Assembly: GCA_963698265.1 (NCBI GenBank)
Contig: CAVOQC010000001.1
Span: 124,001-188,000 of the forward strand
Direction: 5' to 3'
Origin: FEB-7 sp963698265
GTDB taxonomy: Bacteria; Pseudomonadota; Gammaproteobacteria; Burkholderiales; Usitatibacteraceae
Length of the DNA stretch: 64,000 nucleotides
Part shown: positions 32,820 to 41,939 of the stretch, one piece after another
Position numbering within the stretch: the first letter of the stretch is position 1
Layout of the letters: the number at the start of each line of letters is the position of its first letter
The notes under the pieces: model-generated
Database searches by the model: none
What the model saw: the letters and a program-made list of their open reading frames with translations, nothing else
Told to the model about the DNA's origin: nothing
Translations under genes and position numbers: made by a program

Positions 32820-34970
32820 TCAGGCCTTGCGCAGGTCGCCGGGCTTGATCGGCAGGCTGCGGATGCGCTTGCCCGTCGCGGCGAAGACCGCATTCAGCAC
32901 CGCGGCCTGGAAGGGCAGGATGCCCGGCTCCCCGTGCCCGCCCCAGAAGCCGCCCGTGGGAACGAGCACCAGCTCCACCTGGGGCATGTCGCCGATCATC
33001 GGCAGCGGGAAGTCGTGGAAATTCGATTCCTGGATGCGCCCGTCCTTCACGGTGTTGGCCTCGAAGAGCGCGCCGAGCCCGTAGACCGCATTGCTCTCGG
33101 CCTGCGCCGCGCAGCTGTCGGGGTTCACCACGTAGCCCGAATCGATGGCGACCACGTAGCGCAGCACCTTGAGCGCGCCGGCCGCGTCCACCGAGACCTC
33201 CGCCACGCCCGCGGCGTAGCTGCCGAAGCCGTTCACCACCGCGAGACCGCGGCCCACGCCTTCCGCTAGCCGCGTGCCCCATCCTGCGGCCTTCGCGGCC
33301 GCCTCGAGCACCAGCCGGTTCTTGTCGCCCGCCGGAAGCATCGCCAGGCGGAACTCCAGCGGATCCTTTCCCGCGGCCTGGGCCAGCTCGTCGACGAAGC
33401 ACTCGCGGTAGACGCCGTTCTGCTGCCCCGGCGCCCGCCAGAACCCGACGGGAACGTGACCGTTGCGCATCGCGTAGTCGACCTGCTGGTTCGCTATCCC
33501 GTAGGGCATGTCGTGGAGCGTGCGCACCGCCGTGAAGTCGATGCCGTCGCGCACCGCCCCGGGAATGAGGAACGCGAGGATCGAGGGGCAGGCGATCTTC
33601 GCCTCGAAGGCGACCACGCTTCCCGCGGCGTCGAGCCCCGCGCGCAGCTTCACAAGGCTCGCCGGGCGGTAGAAGCCGTGCTGCATGTCCTCCTCGCGCG
33701 ACCACATCATCTTCACCGGCTTGCCCGGAACGGCCTTCGCGATGGTCACGCCCTGGCGCACGAAATCCTGGGGCGCGCCGCGCCGGCCGAAGCCGCCGCC
33801 CAGCATCATCTTGTGGACTTCCACTTTTTCCTGGGGCACGCCGGCCGTCTCCGCCGCCGCCGCCATGGACGCCTCGCCGTTCTGGGTGGACGTCCACACC
33901 TCCACGAAGCCGTCGGGCTTCACCCAGGCGGTGCAGACCTGCGGCTCCATCGTCGCGTGGTTGAGGTACGGGGAGAAATACTCGGCCTCGACGACCTTCG
34001 TCGCCGTGGCGAAGGCGGCCGCCGCATCGCCCGATCGCTTCGCGGGCACTGCTTTCGGGTCGGCGAGCCCCTCGCGCAGCATCGCCATGATCGTCGCGTC
34101 GGACGCCTCCCCGTTGCCGCCCGTGTCCCACTCCACCTTCAGCTGCTTCACCGCCTCGTGGGCGCGCCACCAGCTGTCCGCCACGACGGCCACGAAATCG
34201 GCCGCACGCACGACCTGCTTCACGCCGCGCATCTTCTCGGCTTGCGCCGAATCCACGCGCTTCACCTTGCCCCCGAACACCGGGCACTGCGCGATCGAGG
34301 CGTGCAGCATTCCCGGCAGCATCACGTCGGTGGCGAACACCGGCTTGCCGAGCACCTTGTCGGGGATGTCCAGGCGGTGCAGGGGCTTGCCGGCGATCTT
34401 CCAGTCCTTCGGGTCGCGCAGCGCCACGTCCTTCGGCGGCGCGAGCTTCGCGGCCTGCGCGGCAACCTGCCCGTAGCGCAGCCGCCTCTTCGTGGGGCCG
34501 TGGGTGATGACGCCCTGGTCCACGCTGCACTCGGCGGCGGCGACCTTCCACTGCGCGGCCGCGGCGGCCACCAGCATCTCGCGCGCGGCGGCACCGGCCT
34601 TGCGCACGTAGTCCTGGGAGCCGCGCACGCCCTGGCTGCCGCCCGTGGACATCGAGCCCCAGACGCGCTTGCGGCGGACGTGCTCGTTGGGGGAGGCGAA
34701 CTCCGCGGAGACCTTCATCCAGTCGCAGTCGAGCTCCTCGGCGACGAGTTGCGCGAGCGCGGTGTAGGTGCCCTGCCCCATCTCGGAGCGCGCGATGCGG
34801 ATCACGACGCGGTCGTCCGGATGGATCACCACCCAGGCGTTCACTTCGGTGACGGGCGCGCCTTTCGCGGCATGGGCGAGCAGGGGAAACGAGAATTCGA
34901 GCGCGAAGCCGCCGCCGACGGCGGCGGAGGCCCGGAAGAAATCGCGGCGTGCTGGAGAACGGATTGTCAT
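32820..34970 (-). CDS. Molybdopterin-binding subunit of a xanthine-dehydrogenase-family hydroxylase (IorB/CoxL-like)
   Basis: 716 aa. The N-terminus has a twin-arginine motif, SPARRDFFRASAAVGGG, indicating Tat export of the folded cofactor-loaded enzyme. Mo-pterin contacts are seen in MGGGFGRRGA-like MLGGGFGRRG, MSTGGSQGVRGS and the late VGFWRAPGQQNG. The closing segment GGHGEPGILPFQAAVLNAV carries the catalytic Glu region. It follows the 2Fe-2S subunit by 11 bp. Such two-subunit enzymes oxidise aldehydes or N-heterocycles (isoquinoline 1-oxidoreductase type). No cytochrome c partner with CxxCH is encoded nearby. Confidence 0.9.
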   Translation of the reverse strand: MTIRSPARRDFFRASAAVGGGFALEFSFPLLAHAAKGAPVTEVNAWVVIHPDDRVVIRIARSEMGQGTYTALAQLVAEELDCDWMKVSAEFASPNEHVRRKRVWGSMSTGGSQGVRGSQDYVRKAGAAAREMLVAAAAAQWKVAAAECSVDQGVITHGPTKRRLRYGQVAAQAAKLAPPKDVALRDPKDWKIAGKPLHRLDIPDKVLGKPVFATDVMLPGMLHASIAQCPVFGGKVKRVDSAQAEKMRGVKQVVRAADFVAVVADSWWRAHEAVKQLKVEWDTGGNGEASDATIMAMLREGLADPKAVPAKRSGDAAAAFATATKVVEAEYFSPYLNHATMEPQVCTAWVKPDGFVEVWTSTQNGEASMAAAAETAGVPQEKVEVHKMMLGGGFGRRGAPQDFVRQGVTIAKAVPGKPVKMMWSREEDMQHGFYRPASLVKLRAGLDAAGSVVAFEAKIACPSILAFLIPGAVRDGIDFTAVRTLHDMPYGIANQQVDYAMRNGHVPVGFWRAPGQQNGVYRECFVDELAQAAGKDPLEFRLAMLPAGDKNRLVLEAAAKAAGWGTRLAEGVGRGLAVVNGFGSYAAGVAEVSVDAAGALKVLRYVVAIDSGYVVNPDSCAAQAESNAVYGLGALFEANTVKDGRIQESNFHDFPLPMIGDMPQVELVLVPTGGFWGGHGEPGILPFQAAVLNAVFAATGKRIRSLPIKPGDLRKA

Positions 34971-34981
34971 GGCGGCTCTCC

Positions 34982-35458
34982 TCAGGACCGCTTCACGGGC
35001 GTGACGGTCGCCGTGGGCGCCGCCGCGGCGTGGATGGCCTTCCGCACGCGCGCGTAGGTGCCGCAGCGGCAGAGGTTCGTCATCGCCTCGTCGATGTCGG
35101 CGTCGGTGGGCCTGGGCTTCTTCGCGAGGAGTGCCGCGGCCGACATGATCATTCCCGTCTGGCAGTAGCCGCACTGCGGGACTTCGTGCTCGATCCACGC
35201 CTTCTGGATCCGGTGGAGCCCCGGTTTCCCGAGACCCTCGATGGTGACGACCTTCTTCCCGGCGACCTGCGCCGCGGTCACCATGCAGGAGCGTTCGGGC
35301 AGCCCGTCCACGTGCACGGTGCACGCGCCGCACTGCGAGATGCCGCAGCCGTACTTGGCGCCGGGCAGGCCCAGGTGGTCCCGGAGCACCCACAGGAGCG
35401 GCATCTCGGGTTCGACGTCTACGGAAACGGGGCGGCCGTTCACGGTGAGCTTGATCAT
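34982..35458 (-). CDS. 2Fe-2S subunit of the Mo hydroxylase (IorA-like)
   Basis: 158 aa. It has a plant-type 2Fe-2S set at Cys38, Cys43, Cys46 and Cys58 (YGCGISQCGACTVHV, PERSC). A second helical-domain set is at Cys96, Cys99, Cys130 and Cys132 (QCGYCQTG and LCRCGTY). It passes electrons from the Mo centre. It lies directly upstream of the large subunit. It has no Tat signal itself and presumably is co-exported with the large subunit. Confidence 0.93.
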   Translation of the reverse strand: MIKLTVNGRPVSVDVEPEMPLLWVLRDHLGLPGAKYGCGISQCGACTVHVDGLPERSCMVTAAQVAGKKVVTIEGLGKPGLHRIQKAWIEHEVPQCGYCQTGMIMSAAALLAKKPRPTDADIDEAMTNLCRCGTYARVRKAIHAAAAPTATVTPVKRS

Positions 35459-35488
35459 GGGGACTCCACCTGGGGGATCGGGGACGGG

Positions 35489-36604
35489 CTAGCGGCCGAT
35501 GGGCGCGCCGGGATAGCTGTAGGACGGGGCGTTGGGAGAACGGTTCCCGCGGTCGACCAGGATCGCGGACCAGTCCCCGGTTTCGGCGGCCTGCCTCAGG
35601 ATCGTGCGGTAGCGGTCGAGGAGCTGCGCATCGTAGGGCGTGGCCCCGTAGTAGAAGAGGTAATCGGGCAGGCTCGCCACGCCGCAGTGGCCCTGGAAGG
35701 CGCAGGCGTTGAGCACCCGCGAGTTGTTCTCGCCGCAGCCGTAGCCGTACTCGCAGGCGAGCAGGAGGGCCGCGTTCATGAAGGCGCGGTTCTCGATCAC
35801 TTCCCGGTCGGGCCCGATGCGCACGGTCAGGTCGCGGAACCCGTTGGCGAGCACGCGCCCGGCGATCGCGATGGCCTCCGGATCGCGCGAGGAGAACGCC
35901 TCCCGCACGGCATCGAGCTGCGTGTCGTTCAGGGTGGGGCCTCCCCGGCCCGGCGCGGTGCCCGAGCGGCGCTCCTGCCACATCTCCTGCTCGACCTGCC
36001 AGGCGCGCGCCTTGGGGTCCCCGCCGGCCACCGCGTTCTTCAGGAGCTGGGAGAGTTCGGCTTCAGTCACGGTGAGGCCGGCGAGCCCCGCGCAGTGGTC
36101 CGCCGTCGCCTTGTCGAAGGCCTCCAGGCGCTGTGCGCGGCGCGGATCGCCATCGGGCAGGCTCTCCGCGATCCGCTGGCGGCGCTCCTCCAGCTGCGCG
36201 GCGTTCTGCGGGCGCGTGGCCGGGCCGCCCTTGCGGTCGGCCACGGTCGCGCAGGCGCGCAGGATCCGGTAGAGGAAATACTGTCCTTCCGGGGTATCGG
36301 CCTCGGCGCTGCCCTTGAGGCGATCGTAGAGGGCCTTGTAGGCGAGGGCCACGCCGAACTCGCGGGAAAGCGGCGAGGCGGTGTCGTGGTTGACCGATGC
36401 GGGGCGCAGGAAATTGAGGCCGGAGCCGACCTGCGCCGGATCGCGCGCCGCCGCGGGCGCAACACTTGCCGCCGCGCGGGCGGGAGCGGCCTTCGCTGCC
36501 GCGGGCGCTTGCGGCGCCGGCGGGGCATCGGGACGAAAGAGATCCCACGCGAGGACGCCCACGGCCACGAGCGCGACGATGGCCAGCAGGTGCTCTCGCT
36601 TCAC
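35489..36604 (-). CDS. Membrane-anchored protein of unknown function
   Basis: 371 aa from a GTG that overlaps the GMC oxidoreductase stop (GTGA). It has one N-terminal helix (HLLAIVALVAVGVLAW), an Ala/Pro-rich linker to ~residue 60, and an alpha-helical domain with several Cys residues (ACATVAD, ADHCAGL, LACEYGYGCGENNSR, ACAFQGHC). The paired cysteines suggest disulfides in the periplasm. No family was recognised. Coupling to the GMC enzyme suggests a shared role. Confidence 0.75.
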   Translation of the reverse strand: MKREHLLAIVALVAVGVLAWDLFRPDAPPAPQAPAAAKAAPARAAASVAPAAARDPAQVGSGLNFLRPASVNHDTASPLSREFGVALAYKALYDRLKGSAEADTPEGQYFLYRILRACATVADRKGGPATRPQNAAQLEERRQRIAESLPDGDPRRAQRLEAFDKATADHCAGLAGLTVTEAELSQLLKNAVAGGDPKARAWQVEQEMWQERRSGTAPGRGGPTLNDTQLDAVREAFSSRDPEAIAIAGRVLANGFRDLTVRIGPDREVIENRAFMNAALLLACEYGYGCGENNSRVLNACAFQGHCGVASLPDYLFYYGATPYDAQLLDRYRTILRQAAETGDWSAILVDRGNRSPNAPSYSYPGAPIGR

Positions 36605-38220
36605 CGGTCGTCCTCGAGGATCATGCGGGCGCCTTTCTCGGCGATCATGTAGCAGGGCGCGTTGGTGTTGCCCGAGGTGATGCGCGGCATGATCGATGCA
36701 TCCACAACGCGCAGGCCCTCGATGCCGTGCACGCGAAGGCGCGAATCCACCACCGCGCCGGCGTCGCGACCCATGCGGCAGGTGGAGACGGGGTGGAAGA
36801 TCGTGGTCCCCAGGTCCCCGGCGGCCCGGACCAGCGCCTCGTCCGTTTCCGCCCCGGGGCCGGGACGCCACTCCTGCGGGGAATACTTCGCGAGCGCCGG
36901 CGACGCCATGACGCGGCGCGTGAAGCGCATGCCGTCGGCGGCGACCCGGCGGTCCTCGTCCGTGGACAGGTAGTTCAGCCGGATCTCGGGGTGCGCGAGC
37001 GGGTCCGGGGAGGTGATGCGCACCCAGCCGCGAGACGTGGGCCGCAGGTTGCACACCGAAGGCGTGATGGCCGGGAAGGGATGCAGCGGGTCGCCGAACT
37101 TGTCGAGCGAGAGCGGCTGCACGTGCCACTCGATGTTGGGCGTTGGCTGCGCCGGATCGCTCTTCGCGAAGGCGCCGAGCTGCGACGGCGGCATGGTGAG
37201 GGGGCCCGTCCTGAAGAAGAGGTATTCGAGCCCCATCGCCGCCTTTCCCCAGAGGCTCCCCACCCGTTCGTTCAGCGTCGTGACGCCGCTCACCTTGTAG
37301 ACCATGCGGACCTGCAGGTGGTCGTGCAGCTCCTCGCCCACGCCCGCCATCTCGTGGAAGACCGGGATGCCGTGCTTCGCGAGGAGCTCCCCGGGCCCCA
37401 CGCCGGAGAGCTGCAGGAGTTGCGGCGTGCCGATCGCGCCCGCGGCGAGGACGACGGCCTTGCGCGCCGACACCTGGGCCTCGCCCCGCCCGTCGGCCAG
37501 GAAGCTGAGGCCCGTGGCGCGGCGGCGGCCGTCCCGCTGCTCGAGCGTGAGCTTCGTCGCATGGGCGTTCGTGACGATGGAGAGGTTGGGACGGTTCTCC
37601 GCCGGCCGCAGCCAGGCGTTGGTCGCGCTCCACCGCCGCCCGCGCTTCTGGTTCATGTGGAAGTAGGCGTTGCCGAAGTTGTCGCCGCGGTTGAACTCGT
37701 CGATCTTCGGGATGCCGCATTCCTGGGCCGCGTCGCGCCAGGCGTCGAGGATCTCCCAGTGCACGCGCGGCTCCTCCACGCGCAGCTCTCCTCCCGCGCC
37801 GTGGAACTCGCCCGCGCCCGCGAAGAAATCCTCGTGGCTGCGGAACACGGGCAGCACGTCGTCCCACGACCACCCGTCGTTGCCGAGCGACGCCCAGTGG
37901 TCGTAGTCTTCCTTCTGGCCGCGCATGTAGACCATGGCGTTGATCGTGGAGCAGCCGCCCAGCACGCGGCCCCGGGAATAGCCCAGCTGCCGGCCGTTCA
38001 ATCCCGGGTCCGGCGCGCTCTTGAAGCACCAGTCCGTGCGCGGGTCGCCGATGGTGTAGAGGTAGCCCACGGGGATGGGAATCCAGAATCCGTCGTCCTT
38101 GCCGCCGGCCTCCAGCAGCAGGACGTTCGAGCGTCCGTCCGCGGTGAGGCGGTTGGCCAGCACGCAGCCGGCGCTTCCGGCGCCGACGATCACGTAGTCG
38201 AATTCACGGGTGGAGGGCAT
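36601..38220 (-). CDS. GMC-family FAD oxidoreductase (choline-dehydrogenase-like)
   Basis: 539 aa from the ATG at 38220 (MPSTREFDYVIV); a TTG at 38238 is possible. The FAD dinucleotide fold VIVGAGSAGCVLANRL is followed by the first GMC signature GRVLGGCSTINAMVYMRG. The second signature is AGAIGTPQLLQLSGVGP. The active-site His region VSTCRMG and the C-terminal NTNAPCYMIAEKGA are present. It oxidises an alcohol (choline, long-chain alcohol or similar). No betB or betI is near, so BetA itself is unlikely. Confidence 0.91.
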   Translation of the reverse strand: MPSTREFDYVIVGAGSAGCVLANRLTADGRSNVLLLEAGGKDDGFWIPIPVGYLYTIGDPRTDWCFKSAPDPGLNGRQLGYSRGRVLGGCSTINAMVYMRGQKEDYDHWASLGNDGWSWDDVLPVFRSHEDFFAGAGEFHGAGGELRVEEPRVHWEILDAWRDAAQECGIPKIDEFNRGDNFGNAYFHMNQKRGRRWSATNAWLRPAENRPNLSIVTNAHATKLTLEQRDGRRRATGLSFLADGRGEAQVSARKAVVLAAGAIGTPQLLQLSGVGPGELLAKHGIPVFHEMAGVGEELHDHLQVRMVYKVSGVTTLNERVGSLWGKAAMGLEYLFFRTGPLTMPPSQLGAFAKSDPAQPTPNIEWHVQPLSLDKFGDPLHPFPAITPSVCNLRPTSRGWVRITSPDPLAHPEIRLNYLSTDEDRRVAADGMRFTRRVMASPALAKYSPQEWRPGPGAETDEALVRAAGDLGTTIFHPVSTCRMGRDAGAVVDSRLRVHGIEGLRVVDASIMPRITSGNTNAPCYMIAEKGARMILEDDR

Positions 38221-38259
38221 GGGCTCGGGGCCGGGCAAGGCGTTCGCCGGACGATGTCC

Positions 38260-39189
38260 TCAGGGCAGCCGCTTGCCCGCGCGGCGGGCTTCATAGGTCT
38301 TCAGGTGCGTGTGCGCCAGGGCGAGCACGGTGTCGTCGATGCCGTGCTTGCGCGCGAGCGAGAGCATGTGGCCCACGATGTGGTCCGCCTCGACGGGCTT
38401 GCCGGCCTCCAGGTCGCGCAGCATCGACGCGCTTTGCGGCCCCGGGGTGGTGAGCCGCTCGATGCCCCACTGGAGCATGGGCTCGCGCGGCGCGTGGCCC
38501 TCGGCGCGCGCGATGGCGACGTTGGCATTGAAGCAGCGCTCGGCGATCGACCTGCCCTCGGGCGTGGCCATGATCTCGGCCACGTTGCCGCGAAAGAGGC
38601 ACGTCGTCGCCGCGAGCGCGGCGAGAAAGGCGACCTTCTCCCACAGGTCCTGCAGGATGTCCTCGGACCAGGTCCAGTCGATCGTGGATTTCGCCAGCGC
38701 ATCGGCGAAGGCCTGCGCACGCGCTGTCTTCGAGCGGTCGCGCTCGCCGAAGAGGAGGCGGTTCAGGGGCTCCATGTGCTTCACCGTGCCGTCGGGCGCC
38801 AGCGCCACGTTGATCTGGCAGGTGCCGCCCATCACCCGCTTCGCGCCGAAGCGCTCGTCCAGCCGCGCGAAGTGCGCGAGGCCGTTGAGGAGCGGGAGTA
38901 CGGCGCAGTCGCCCTGCATGGCCGGCGCGATGGCCTCGATCGCCGAGTCGAGGTCGTAGGCCTTGCAGGTGAAGAGCACCAGGTCGTAGCCGGCGCCGAG
39001 CTCCTCCGCGACCACCGTCTTCGCGGCGACGCGCGCGTCGCCGAGCGGGCTTTCGATCACCAGCCCGTCGCGGGCGATCTGCTCGCGGCGCCTCGGGCGC
39101 ACGAGGAAGCTCGTGTCCACACCGGCCTGGACGAGCCGGCCCCCGAAGTAGCCGCCGATGCCGCCGGCGCCGAGCACGAGTATTTTCAT
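38260..39189 (-). CDS. panE: 2-dehydropantoate 2-reductase family protein
   Basis: 309 aa. The NADPH-binding N-terminus VLGAGGIGGYFGGRLVQAG is typical of PanE/ApbA. The catalytic Lys region EKVAFLAALAATTCLFRG is kept. It reduces ketopantoate to pantoate in CoA synthesis; catabolic paralogues exist, and PanB/PanC are not nearby. The symbol is by family only. It is downstream of kdsA, separated by the two repeats at 39196-39243. Confidence 0.85.
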   Translation of the reverse strand: MKILVLGAGGIGGYFGGRLVQAGVDTSFLVRPRRREQIARDGLVIESPLGDARVAAKTVVAEELGAGYDLVLFTCKAYDLDSAIEAIAPAMQGDCAVLPLLNGLAHFARLDERFGAKRVMGGTCQINVALAPDGTVKHMEPLNRLLFGERDRSKTARAQAFADALAKSTIDWTWSEDILQDLWEKVAFLAALAATTCLFRGNVAEIMATPEGRSIAERCFNANVAIARAEGHAPREPMLQWGIERLTTPGPQSASMLRDLEAGKPVEADHIVGHMLSLARKHGIDDTVLALAHTHLKTYEARRAGKRLP

Positions 39190-39195
39190 GAATTG

Positions 39196-39243
39196 ATGGG
39201 GACGTTCCCCTGTTTCGTCTTGGAGAAAATGGGGACTGTCCCC
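39196..39243. repeat. Two tandem GGGGAC-type palindromes
   Basis: Short palindromic repeats ATGGGGACGTTCCCC (39196-39210) and ATGGGGACTGTCCCC (39229-39243), each followed by a similar TGTTTCGT or TATTTCGT. They are direct copies 33 bp apart on the + strand. The second overlaps the kdsA stop codon. They look like REP-type intergenic palindromes; the 43780 hairpin is related by the GGGGAC-GTCCCC word. Confidence 0.7.
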
Positions 39244-40079
39244 TATTTCGTGGATTCGGCGAAGCCGCGGCGCTTCACCAGCGTGTCGATCTCCCGGAGC
39301 GTTTCGAGGAGCTCGCGCATGCGCGCCAGCGGCCAGGCGTTGGGCCCGTCGGAGAGCGCGCGCTCGGGATCGGGGTGCGTTTCCATGAACACGCCCGCCA
39401 CGCCCGTGGCGACGGCTGCGCGCGCGAGCACGGGGACGAACTCGCGCTGCCCGCCCGAGGAGGTGCCCTGCCCCCCGGGCAGCTGCACGGAGTGCGTCGC
39501 GTCCATCACCACCGGGCAGCCGGTCTCGCGCATGATCGCGAGCGAGCGCATGTCGGACACCAGGTTGTTGTAGCCGAAGGAGGCGCCGCGCTCGCAGACC
39601 AGGATGTTGTCCTCGCCGCTCGCCTCGCGGGCCTTGTCGACCACGTTCTTCATGTCGTGGGGCGCGAGGAACTGGCCCTTCTTGATGTTCACGGGCTTGC
39701 CGGCGCAGGCCACGGCGCGGATGAAGTCCGTCTGCCGGCACAGGAACGCGGGCGTCTGCAGCACGTCGACGTGCTTCGCGACCTCGGCGATCTCGCCTTC
39801 CGTGTGCACGTCGGTGAGCACCGGCACGGCGAGCGTGGCCCCGACCTTCGCGAGGATCTCCAGGCCCTTCTCCCTGCCCGGCCCGCGGTAGGACCTGCCG
39901 CTGGAACGGTTGGCCTTGTCGTAGGAGGACTTGAAGATGAACGGGATGCGCAGCGCCGCGGTGATCTCCTTCAGCTCCCCCGCCACGTCCATCTGCAGCT
40001 GCTCGCTCTCGATCACGCAGGGACCCGCGATCAGGAAGAACGGCCGGTCCAGCCCGACTTCGAATCCGCAGAGTTTCAC
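39243..40079 (-). CDS. kdsA: 3-deoxy-8-phosphooctulonate synthase
   Basis: 278 aa, the usual length. It condenses arabinose 5-phosphate with PEP to Kdo-8-phosphate for lipopolysaccharide core. Characteristic parts: FFLIAGPCVIESEQL, IFKSSYDKANRSS, LQTPAFLCRQTDF, and FMETHPDPERALSDGPN. It follows pyrG on the same strand, a conserved pair. The TAG stop sits in a palindromic repeat. Confidence 0.97.
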   Translation of the reverse strand: MKLCGFEVGLDRPFFLIAGPCVIESEQLQMDVAGELKEITAALRIPFIFKSSYDKANRSSGRSYRGPGREKGLEILAKVGATLAVPVLTDVHTEGEIAEVAKHVDVLQTPAFLCRQTDFIRAVACAGKPVNIKKGQFLAPHDMKNVVDKAREASGEDNILVCERGASFGYNNLVSDMRSLAIMRETGCPVVMDATHSVQLPGGQGTSSGGQREFVPVLARAAVATGVAGVFMETHPDPERALSDGPNAWPLARMRELLETLREIDTLVKRRGFAESTK

Positions 40080-40101
40080 GATTGTTTTCCCTCACCCCGA
40101 C

Positions 40102-40120
40102 CCTCTCCCGAACGGAGAGG
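40102..40120. repeat. CCTCTCC hairpin in the pyrG-kdsA gap
   Basis: CCTCTCC (40102-40108) pairs with GGAGAGG (40114-40120) across a 5-nt loop, inside a low-complexity stretch (ctcaccccgaccctctcccg) that is common as an intergenic repeat word in GC-rich proteobacteria. A second, weaker copy follows (ccctccccggctggagagg). It could modulate pyrG to kdsA read-through. Confidence 0.5.
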
Positions 40121-40164
40121 CAGAATTCCCGAACCGGCCCTCCCCGGCTGGAGAGGAAGTATGT

Positions 40165-41832
40165 CTATGCCCCGCCGCCCACGACCTTCAGCCCCGGCTC
40201 CGGCACGCGCTTCCTGCGCTGCTCGAGCGCCGCCTTCACGTAGGAGATGAAGAGCGGATGTCCCGCACGGGGCGTCGAGGTGAACTCCGGGTGGTACTGG
40301 CAGCCGAAGAACCAGGGGTGGTCGGCCCGTTCGGCCATCTCCACGAGGTTTTCCGTCTGCGTGCGCGCGCTGATGGCGAGCCCCGCCGCCTCCAGCCGCT
40401 CCACGTACTGGTCGTTCACCTCGTAGCGGTGGCGGTGGCGCTCGGAAACCACGGTGGCGCCGTAGATCCGGTTGGCGAGCGAGCCCTTCTTCACGTCGCA
40501 CGGCTGCGAGCCCAGGCGCATCGTCCCGCCGAGATTGGAGCCGGCGTCCCGGCGCTCGACCTTGCCGTCGCGGTCCTGCCACTCGGTGATGAGCGCGACC
40601 ACCGGGTGCGGCGTGTCGGGGTCGAACTCCGTGGAGTTGGCACCCTCGAGCCCGCAGAGGTCGCGCGCCGCCTCGATGACCGCGATCTGCATGCCCAGGC
40701 AGATGCCGAGGTAGGGCACCTTCTTCTCGCGCGCGTGGCGCACCGCGGCGATCTTGCCCTCGATGCCGCGCTTGCCGAAGCCGCCGGGGACGAGGATCGC
40801 GTCCATGTTCTCGAGCGTCTGCGTGCCCTTGGCCTCGATCTGCTCGGAGTCCACGTAGTGGATCCGCACGCGCGTGCGCGTGTGGATGCCGGCGTGCACG
40901 AGCGCCTCCGACAGGCTCTTGTAGGAATCATGGAGGTCCACGTACTTGCCGACCATGGCGATGTCGACCTCGTTGTCGGGATGTTCGAGCGCGTCCACGA
41001 TCCGGTCCCACATCGAAAGGTCGGCCGGGTAGGCGGCGAGGTCGAGCTTGCGGCACACGATCTCGTCGAGCCCCTGCTTGTGAAGCATCGTCGGGATCTT
41101 GTAGATGGAGCTCACGTCGTAGCAGGAGATCACCGAGCGCACGTCCACGTTGGTGAAGAGCGCGATCTTCCTGCGGTCGTCCTCGGGGATGGGCTGCTCG
41201 GAGCGGCACATCACGATGTCGGGCTGGATGCCGATGCCGCGCAGCTCCTTCACCGAGTGCTGGGTGGGCTTGGTCTTGATCTCGCCCACGCTCGCCAGGT
41301 GCGGAACGAGCGTCAAGTGCATGTAGCAGGTGTTGGTGCGCCCCTCCTCGATGCCCATCTGCCGGATGGCCTCGAGGAACGGCAGCGACTCGATGTCGCC
41401 CACGGTCCCGCCGATCTCGATGATGCCCACCTCCACGTCCTTGCAGGCGGCCTTCACGCTCGCCTTGATCTCGTCCGTGATGTGCGGGATCACCTGCACC
41501 GTGCCGCCGAGGTAGTCGCCGCGGCGCTCCTTGATGATGACGCGCTCGTAGATCTGGCCGGTGGTGAAGTTGTTGAGCTTCCTCATCCGCGCGGAGATGA
41601 AGCGCTCGTAGTGGCCGAGGTCCAGGTCGGTCTCGGCCCCGTCCTCGGTGACGAACACCTCGCCGTGCTGGAACGGCGACATCGTGCCCGGATCCACGTT
41701 GATGTAGGGATCGAGCTTCACGAGGGAGACGCGGATCTTGCGCGATTCGAGGATCGCGGCGAGGGAGGCGGCGGCGATGCCCTTGCCGAGGGAGGAGACC
41801 ACGCCGCCGGTCACGAACACGTACTTGGTCAT
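40165..41832 (-). CDS. pyrG: CTP synthase
   Basis: 555 aa. The N-terminal synthetase domain carries VFVTGGVVSSLGKGIAAASL. The C-terminal glutamine amidotransferase has the nucleophile Cys in LGICLGMQIAV and the His/Glu pair in CQYHPEFTS. It makes CTP from UTP, ATP and glutamine. It heads the pyrG-kdsA pair and diverges from the SDR gene over 107 bp. Confidence 0.98.
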   Translation of the reverse strand: MTKYVFVTGGVVSSLGKGIAAASLAAILESRKIRVSLVKLDPYINVDPGTMSPFQHGEVFVTEDGAETDLDLGHYERFISARMRKLNNFTTGQIYERVIIKERRGDYLGGTVQVIPHITDEIKASVKAACKDVEVGIIEIGGTVGDIESLPFLEAIRQMGIEEGRTNTCYMHLTLVPHLASVGEIKTKPTQHSVKELRGIGIQPDIVMCRSEQPIPEDDRRKIALFTNVDVRSVISCYDVSSIYKIPTMLHKQGLDEIVCRKLDLAAYPADLSMWDRIVDALEHPDNEVDIAMVGKYVDLHDSYKSLSEALVHAGIHTRTRVRIHYVDSEQIEAKGTQTLENMDAILVPGGFGKRGIEGKIAAVRHAREKKVPYLGICLGMQIAVIEAARDLCGLEGANSTEFDPDTPHPVVALITEWQDRDGKVERRDAGSNLGGTMRLGSQPCDVKKGSLANRIYGATVVSERHRHRYEVNDQYVERLEAAGLAISARTQTENLVEMAERADHPWFFGCQYHPEFTSTPRAGHPLFISYVKAALEQRRKRVPEPGLKVVGGGA

Positions 41833-41939
41833 TGCGATTCCCCGGCTGGAAATTTGGATTTTACCCGAAGTCCGGGAAGGCAGTCCGGGCCATCGCGCGC
41901 GAAAGCCGCTAGAGTGCCTCGTCACAGGGAGGCAATGCC

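Noticed and set aside
36466..39573. A 1035-codon plus-strand frame opposite the GMC and panE genes
   Set aside because: Arg/His-rich composition and no recognisable motif; the opposite strand encodes clear enzymes.
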